This document shows positions 59,536 through 64,000 of a DNA stretch of 64,000 nt, piece by piece. This stretch comes from Subtercola boreus (GTDB taxonomy: Bacteria; Actinomycetota; Actinomycetes; Actinomycetales; Microbacteriaceae), in NCBI RefSeq assembly GCF_006716115.1, contig NZ_VFOO01000001.1:2790001-2854000 (forward strand). Direction: 5' to 3'. Under the pieces are notes generated by a model. The model was not told the origin of the DNA, made no database searches, and worked only from the letters and a program-made list of their open reading frames with translations. The position numbers and the translations under genes are program-made. Within the stretch, counting starts at the first letter, position 1. Every line of letters begins with the position of its first letter.

Positions 59536-60450
59536 ATGTCTGAAACACCCTCCAACAGCACCGACCCCGACTCCGAGCTCGGCTTCGAGCTCAGGAAGCG
59601 CCGCCGCTGGCCCTGGGTCGCGGGCGCCGCTGTCGTGGTCGTCGGCGTCGCCGCGGCGATCACCATCCCGCTGCTGACCCCGTCCGCCTCGGCGAACGAC
59701 ACCGCGGGTGCGACGCTCTACGTGGCCACGGCCGAAGGCAACTCCTCGGAGCAGGCGCTGGTCAACTACGTCGCCGCGAACGTTGCGCCGAAGTACGGCA
59801 TTACCGTTCAGTTCAAGGGTCTCAGCGACAGCAACACGATCAACCGAGCGGTGAGCGACGGTGAAGTCGCCGCAACCGTGTACCAGCACAAGCTCTGGCT
59901 CGGCCAGGTTCTCGAGTCGAACCCCGACTTCAAGGAGGAAGCGGCGACGCCGGTGTTCCGCTGGGGCTTCGGGCTCTGGAGTGACAAGTACACCGACGTC
60001 TCGCAGATCCCCGACGGCGGAACGATCTCGCTGTACTCCGACCCCGCCAATGAAGCGCAGGGCCTCTGGATCCTCGACAGCGCGGGCCTCATCACGCTGA
60101 AGCCGGGCACCAGCAAGGGCACCGCGACGCAGGACGACATCGAGTCCAACCCGAAGAACCTGAAGTTCACGCTTCTCGACTTCGCGGCCCAGTCCCGGTC
60201 GCTGCCCGACCTCGACGCGGCCGTCGGCTACACCGAGTACTACCTGGCGGCGAACATCCCGATCGCCAAGCAGATCTTCGCGCCGCAGGCACCCGACGAG
60301 TTCGCCGGCCAGCTCACCATCGGCTCGGACTTCAAGGACTCCGACAACATCAAGAAGCTCGTCGCCGCCTTCCAGGACCCGGCCGTGCAGAACTTCCTCG
60401 CCACCGACCCGTCGGTAGCGGGCATCCTGCTCCCCCTATCGGCCAACTGA
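59536..60450 (+). CDS. metQ: MetQ/NlpA-family substrate-binding protein, helix-anchored
   Basis: 304 aa. The NLPA fold (YVATAEGNSSEQAL, VSDGEVAATVYQHKLWLGQV, then GYTEYYLAANIP) matches MetQ. The N-terminus has a charged start, RKRRR and a single helix (about 28-48), but no lipobox Cys, and none occurs in the protein. It should be tied to the membrane by an uncleaved or cleaved helix, not by lipid. GAGAGG precedes the ATG. Ligand probably methionine or a related sulfur compound. Confidence 0.88.
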   Translation: MSETPSNSTDPDSELGFELRKRRRWPWVAGAAVVVVGVAAAITIPLLTPSASANDTAGATLYVATAEGNSSEQALVNYVAANVAPKYGITVQFKGLSDSNTINRAVSDGEVAATVYQHKLWLGQVLESNPDFKEEAATPVFRWGFGLWSDKYTDVSQIPDGGTISLYSDPANEAQGLWILDSAGLITLKPGTSKGTATQDDIESNPKNLKFTLLDFAAQSRSLPDLDAAVGYTEYYLAANIPIAKQIFAPQAPDEFAGQLTIGSDFKDSDNIKKLVAAFQDPAVQNFLATDPSVAGILLPLSAN

Positions 60451-60480
60451 CCCCGTCCCCTCTCCCCCTCCCCCTCTTTT

Positions 60481-60546
60481 CCAATCGAGTGGGCGGTTTG
60501 GTCCCTTCCCGCGCGATTTTGGGGACCAAACTGCCCACTCGATTGG
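60481..60546. repeat. 25-bp-arm hairpin element
   Basis: Arms 60481-60505 and 60522-60546 are complementary at 24 of 25 positions, around a 16-nt loop containing GCGCGATTTTG. It lies 30 bp after metQ. Length and near-perfection exceed a usual terminator, and its GCGCGATTTTGGGG core resembles GCGCGATATGGG at 29053-29063. It is probably a mobile or dispersed palindrome that also ends transcription. Confidence 0.75.
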
Positions 60547-60575
60547 GTTTGGGGGGGCGGGGGCGGGGGTGGGGG

Positions 60576-62738
60576 TCAGGCCGTGGGGTTGCCCTGGAGT
60601 TGGAGGGCGATCTGCTCGGCGTCGAGGGCGGAAAGGGCGGCGTCGAGGGTGTCGGCGTTGAAGGTGCCGTCGTCGCGGGCGTCGAGCAGCACGGTGCGCT
60701 TCGCCGCAATGAGCGCGAGCGCCTGCTGCTTCGGGGTGCGGGCGGCGGGCGGCGCGGTGCCGTCCGGCTCGTCGGGGCCGTCGTCGTCGGGCACGTCGCC
60801 GGAGCTTCCCGAGCTGGTCGTCGTGCTCGCCGCGGCTTCCGGATGATCATCCAGCGCCGTCTCGGCGAGGAGCGCGAACAGGCGTGCCCGTTCGTCCTGG
60901 GCGAGCTCCTCATCGGGAGGGGTGAGCTTGAGCATCCGGATGACCAGCGGCAGCGTCCCGCCCTGGATCAGCAGCGACAGCGCCGCAACGACGAACGCGA
61001 TCAGAACGAGGAGCGAGCGGTTCGGGGTGTCCTGCGGGAGCGTCTGCGCCGCGGCCACCGTGACCGCGCCGCGCATGCCCGCCCAGACGACGACGGCGCC
61101 CTCGCGCCAGCCCAGCGGCGCCTGCACGAGGTAGTCGATGTCGGCGAGGGTGCGGGTGATGCGGGTGGTGAAGCGGGTCATGTCCTCGACGGTCGGTGGC
61201 CGACGCCGGCGCAGCTGCCGCCGGCGCAGCTGCCGCCGGATGCGCTGCTTCGCGCGCCTACTGAGGTCGGCGCGGAGGGCCCCGTCGGGTCCCTGCACGC
61301 CCGGGCCGTAACCCGGCCCGCCCTGCGCGAAGCCGGGGCCGCCCACAACGGCGCCCGGCGCCCAGCCTGAGCCGGGGGCCTCAGACGCGTCGGGGCCCTG
61401 CGACGCGTCGGGGCCCTGCGACGCGTCGGGGCCCTGCGACGCCGATACATCCTGCAGCGCGGCGGGATCGTGCGACCCGGCGGGACCCCGCAGCGCGCCA
61501 GGGCCCTGCAGCGCGGCGGGAACCTCCGATGCGGCCACTTCCCGCGGCGCGGCGACGGCTTGCGCAGCACCGGAGTCGTCGGCCGCAGCCGCGCTGACAC
61601 CCTGTCCAAGGGCACGCCACTGCTCCGCGCTCTGCCCCGAACGGGCGGCCTCGATCATCCCTGACGCCCGGGCCGCCGCAGCCGCCGGGTCGGAGAGCAC
61701 CGACTGCATCTGCGTCAGCCGCGGTTTCATGCTCGCCGTGCGTTCGGAGCGTCTCTTCAGCCCCCGCAGCAACGGCGCGACGTAGGCCGCACGCACCAGC
61801 ACGGTGAGCAGCAGCGCGCCGAGCGCGATCAGGAGAGTCGGCCCGACGCCCAGGCGCTCCTCCCCCACGTCGGCGAAGATCGACGAGAGTTCGAGTCCCA
61901 TCAGGAGGAACACGGCGCCCTCCAGCACCATCTCGACGGTGTTCCAGTTCTGGGTGTCCGACTGGCGGCTCTGCGGCGACAGCACCCGCGGCCCGAGGCG
62001 GCCAGTCACGAGTCCGGCGACCACCGCGGCGACCAGACCGGAGGCGCCCAGCAGCTCAGCCGGGATCGACGCGAGGAACGGCACCGTGAACGAGATCACC
62101 GTACCGACGGTCGCATTCTGGATGCGCGCCCGCACGAACAGGTTCAGCCGGCCGACCACGAACCCGAGCGCCGCGGCGACCACGACCGCGAAGGCGAACG
62201 AGCCGATCGTGCCCCAGAGGGAGACGGAGGCGGCCGCTCCGGCGATGGCTGTGCGCAGCAGCACGAGGGCTGTTGCATCGTTCAGAAGGCTTTCGCCCTC
62301 GAGGATCGCAATAGCGCGGGACGAAACCGGAGATTTCTTGGCGATCGAGGTGGCCACAGCATCCGTGGGGCTCACGATCGCGCCGAGGGCGATGCCCCAC
62401 CAGAGACCGAGGCCCGGGATCACCCAGGCGAAGAAAAGCCCGAGCACCACCGACGACGCGATCACCAGGACGATCGACAGCCCGCTGATCGCGGCGAACT
62501 CCCGGCGGAAGTTCATGGCCGGCATCGACACCGACGCCGAATAGAGCAGCGGCGGCAGGACGCCCGCGAGGATCAGCTCGGGCTCCACCTGGAACGCCGG
62601 CACGAACGGCAGGAAGCTCACGGCGATCCCGAGCGCGACGAGCACCAGCGGCGAGGCCACGCGCACCTTCGGCCCGAGCAGGGCGGCGCCCGCAATGCCC
62701 AGTAGCGCGAGCACCCCCGCGATCAACAGTTCCATCAC
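60576..62738 (-). CDS. CPA1-family Na+/H+ antiporter with long repeat-rich linker
   Basis: 720 aa. About 12 helices. The ion-binding motif region is GAIVSPTDAVATS, and GESLLNDATALVLL is a CPA1 (NhaP/NHE) signature. Between helices near residues 330-530 lies a long low-complexity cytoplasmic segment with Ala/Gly/Pro repeats (GPDASQ three times). Helices resume near 535 (MRGAVTVAAAQTLP). A cytoplasmic acidic tail follows. GTG 62738 or ATG 62735 starts it. Probably Na+ or K+ export and pH control. Confidence 0.9.
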   Translation of the reverse strand: MMELLIAGVLALLGIAGAALLGPKVRVASPLVLVALGIAVSFLPFVPAFQVEPELILAGVLPPLLYSASVSMPAMNFRREFAAISGLSIVLVIASSVVLGLFFAWVIPGLGLWWGIALGAIVSPTDAVATSIAKKSPVSSRAIAILEGESLLNDATALVLLRTAIAGAAASVSLWGTIGSFAFAVVVAAALGFVVGRLNLFVRARIQNATVGTVISFTVPFLASIPAELLGASGLVAAVVAGLVTGRLGPRVLSPQSRQSDTQNWNTVEMVLEGAVFLLMGLELSSIFADVGEERLGVGPTLLIALGALLLTVLVRAAYVAPLLRGLKRRSERTASMKPRLTQMQSVLSDPAAAAARASGMIEAARSGQSAEQWRALGQGVSAAAADDSGAAQAVAAPREVAASEVPAALQGPGALRGPAGSHDPAALQDVSASQGPDASQGPDASQGPDASEAPGSGWAPGAVVGGPGFAQGGPGYGPGVQGPDGALRADLSRRAKQRIRRQLRRRQLRRRRPPTVEDMTRFTTRITRTLADIDYLVQAPLGWREGAVVVWAGMRGAVTVAAAQTLPQDTPNRSLLVLIAFVVAALSLLIQGGTLPLVIRMLKLTPPDEELAQDERARLFALLAETALDDHPEAAASTTTSSGSSGDVPDDDGPDEPDGTAPPAARTPKQQALALIAAKRTVLLDARDDGTFNADTLDAALSALDAEQIALQLQGNPTA
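61384..61437. repeat. three-copy 18-bp tandem repeat in antiporter gene
   Basis: GACGCGTCGGGGCCCTGC occurs three times in exact tandem (61384-61401, 61402-61419, 61420-61437). It encodes the GPDASQ repeats of the linker in the antiporter. Confidence 0.88.
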
Positions 62739-62763
62739 GACACCAGACTGTCACGTCGCGGAC

Positions 62764-63666
62764 TCAGACCCCCGCTGGACTGACCTCCAACCAGGTCACG
62801 AGTTCCTGGGGCCGGTTGGTGATGATCGCATCCACACCCGCCGCCACGGCGAGCTCCCACTGTCGGGGCTCATCGAGCGTCCAGGGCGTGACCGACAACC
62901 CGGCCGCCCGCAGGTCTGCGGCGAGCTCCGGATGCTCGACCAGCAGCAACCCGTAGGGATTGCATCCGGCGGCACCCACCTCGCCCAGCAGCCGCACGAG
63001 CTCCGTCGTCGCAGCCGCTGCTGCCGCTGCTGCCACTGCCGCTGCCTCCGCATCGACCGCACCAGGCAGGGTGCCCGTCACTGCCGCAGAACCCATCCAC
63101 TCTCGCCGGGCGGGCAGCCCCGGCAGCTCGAAGACGAGCAGCTCGAGCCGGACATCCGGGGCCACCGCCCCCAGCGCCCGCACCGTGTCGACATCGAAGC
63201 TCTGCACGACCGTGCGCGCCACCATCCCGGCGAGACGCACCTTCTCGAGCTCCGGGGTGAGCGAACGCTCCTCCCAGCGGCCCTTGAACTCCAGGAGCCA
63301 CCCGATGCGCGGGTGCCGGGCGGCCCAGGCGATCAGGTCGTCGAAGGTGGGCACGCGGACACCCGCGAACGCCGGGCCGAACCAGGTCCCGGCGTCGGCA
63401 GAGGCGAGGGGATGAGCATCCGACTCGGCGACCAGTCCGACGAGGTCGGTCGTGCGGTCGAGGCTGTCGTCGTGGATGACCACCGCGACCCCGTCGGCCG
63501 TGAGCTGCAGATCGACCTCGATGGCGTCGGCACCGGCCGCGAGGGCGGCGTCGAACGCAGCGAGGGTGTTCTCCGGGGCGACCGACGAGTTGCCGCGGTG
63601 AGCGACGACCCGGGGAGCGCTGACCCGGGGAGCGCTGACCCGCGGGGAGATGACCCGCGGCGTCAC
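62764..63666 (-). CDS. glycerophosphodiester phosphodiesterase
   Basis: 300 aa GDPD. Catalytic and metal motifs: VVAHRGNSSVAPENTLAAF near residues 20-38, then IEVDLQLTADGVAVVIHD. It splits glycerophosphodiesters to glycerol-3-phosphate and an alcohol. An N-terminal PRVSAPRVSAPRV repeat precedes the fold. The GTG start overlaps the stop of the UgpB-like gene by 4 bp, so it is probably in one operon with a glycerol-phosphate importer. Confidence 0.92.
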   Translation of the reverse strand: MTPRVISPRVSAPRVSAPRVVAHRGNSSVAPENTLAAFDAALAAGADAIEVDLQLTADGVAVVIHDDSLDRTTDLVGLVAESDAHPLASADAGTWFGPAFAGVRVPTFDDLIAWAARHPRIGWLLEFKGRWEERSLTPELEKVRLAGMVARTVVQSFDVDTVRALGAVAPDVRLELLVFELPGLPARREWMGSAAVTGTLPGAVDAEAAAVAAAAAAAATTELVRLLGEVGAAGCNPYGLLLVEHPELAADLRAAGLSVTPWTLDEPRQWELAVAAGVDAIITNRPQELVTWLEVSPAGV

Positions 63667-64000
63667 AGGTAGGGCACCACGTTCTGCTCGTACGACGTCG
63701 TGATGTCGGCAGACGCCTTCGGGAACACGTCGGCGGCCGCAGAGTTCTGCAGCATGATCTGCTCGAGCGCCGTGGTCAGGTACTTGTCGCCCGACGGCAC
63801 GAACGAGCGCGCCCAGTCCTGCGAGCGCGCATTCTTCAGCTGGTCGACCGCGGTACGGAACTGCGGCTTCTGCGTGTAGATCGCACTCATCGTGGCGCCA
63901 TCCATCGCCGAGGTGCGCACCGGCATGTAGCCGGTCGCCGCCGAGAACGTCGCCGTCTGTTCGGCGTCGGTGAGGTACTTGAGGAACATGCCGGCCGCGA
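63663..64000 (-). CDS. UgpB-like extracellular solute-binding protein (C-terminal part)
   Basis: 112 codons of the C-terminal end; the N-terminus lies beyond the window. AAGMFLKYLTDAEQTATFSA, then ATGYMPVRTSAM and VPSGDKYLTTALEQIML match family 1 sugar/glycerol-phosphate binding proteins (UgpB). With the GDPD gene it suggests glycerophosphodiester scavenging. Confidence 0.82.
   Translation of the reverse strand, partial: AAGMFLKYLTDAEQTATFSAATGYMPVRTSAMDGATMSAIYTQKPQFRTAVDQLKNARSQDWARSFVPSGDKYLTTALEQIMLQNSAAADVFPKASADITTSYEQNVVPYL

Noticed and set aside
1-64000. tRNA or rRNA genes
   Set aside because: The gaps are short and none shows a cloverleaf-like arrangement or rRNA-like sequence on reading. 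A tRNA scan would be needed to exclude one fully.

Overview
The window is G+C-rich throughout and gene-dense, with short intergenic gaps. It looks like chromosomal DNA of an actinobacterium, most likely family Microbacteriaceae. Supporting this are menaquinone genes, a system II cytochrome c maturation cluster, a BldC-like HTH gene beside a 32-aa bS22-type ribosomal protein, F420-type LLM oxidoreductases, LAxTG (class E) sortase signals, and many leaderless-type promoters (TAnnnT, six or seven bases, then ATG or GTG). I found no rRNA, tRNA, CRISPR array, prophage or insertion sequence. The genus cannot be fixed from the sequence alone.

Layout. 1-4.3 kb: a PLDc_N protein, a DUF4229 protein and menA, menE, menC. 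4.3-9.1 kb: a class V aminotransferase with an amino-acid ABC importer and a divergent YheO/DauR-like regulator. 9.1-9.8 kb: a RelE-type toxin-antitoxin pair. 9.8-14.6 kb: ccsB, resB, ccdA, a resA-like gene and a histidine phosphatase. 14.7-19 kb: a 43-aa membrane peptide, a short AspRS, a degenerate RadC-like protein, Dabb, glutaredoxin, a HAD-IB hydrolase, bS22 and a BldC-like gene. 19.2-22.7 kb: a large wall-anchored subtilase. 22.8-27.8 kb: ArsR regulator, TrkH/TrkA potassium uptake, a CDF exporter, tadA and upp. 27.8-31.2 kb: a Cys-rich leader peptide before a winged-helix regulator, a palindromic element, a possible small RNA, then a MarR gene coupled to a photolyase. 31.2-40.9 kb: an HExxH coiled-coil protein, a sulfite-oxidase-type molybdoenzyme with a flavin reductase that seems to start at ATT, two wall-anchored beta-propeller proteins, DLH, LLM and MOSC proteins and an EEP-family protein.

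41.0-51.8 kb is the most striking part. Two divergent gene sets encode an alkylglycerone-phosphate-synthase-like flavoenzyme, two PlsC acyltransferases, an SDR, a fatty-acyl-reductase/HAD fusion, a LarA-like protein, two ferritin-like paralogs (one with an intact di-iron ligand set, one without) and a diacylglycerol-kinase-family lipid kinase. Together they resemble the enzyme set for making ether (alkyl or alkenyl) glycerolipids from fatty alcohols.

51.9-56.1 kb: a SnoaL-like protein, two small secreted His/Asp/Gly-rich proteins and a two-component system. A near-palindrome TAAGARnnYTCTCA lies before both secreted genes and before the kinase operon, which suggests an autoregulated mini-regulon. 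56.2-60.5 kb: an NtaA-type flavin monooxygenase and a MetNIQ importer, probably for organosulfur or methionine uptake. 60.5-64 kb: a 25-bp-arm hairpin, a CPA1 Na+/H+ antiporter, a glycerophosphodiesterase, and the C-terminal end of a UgpB-like binding protein running off the window.
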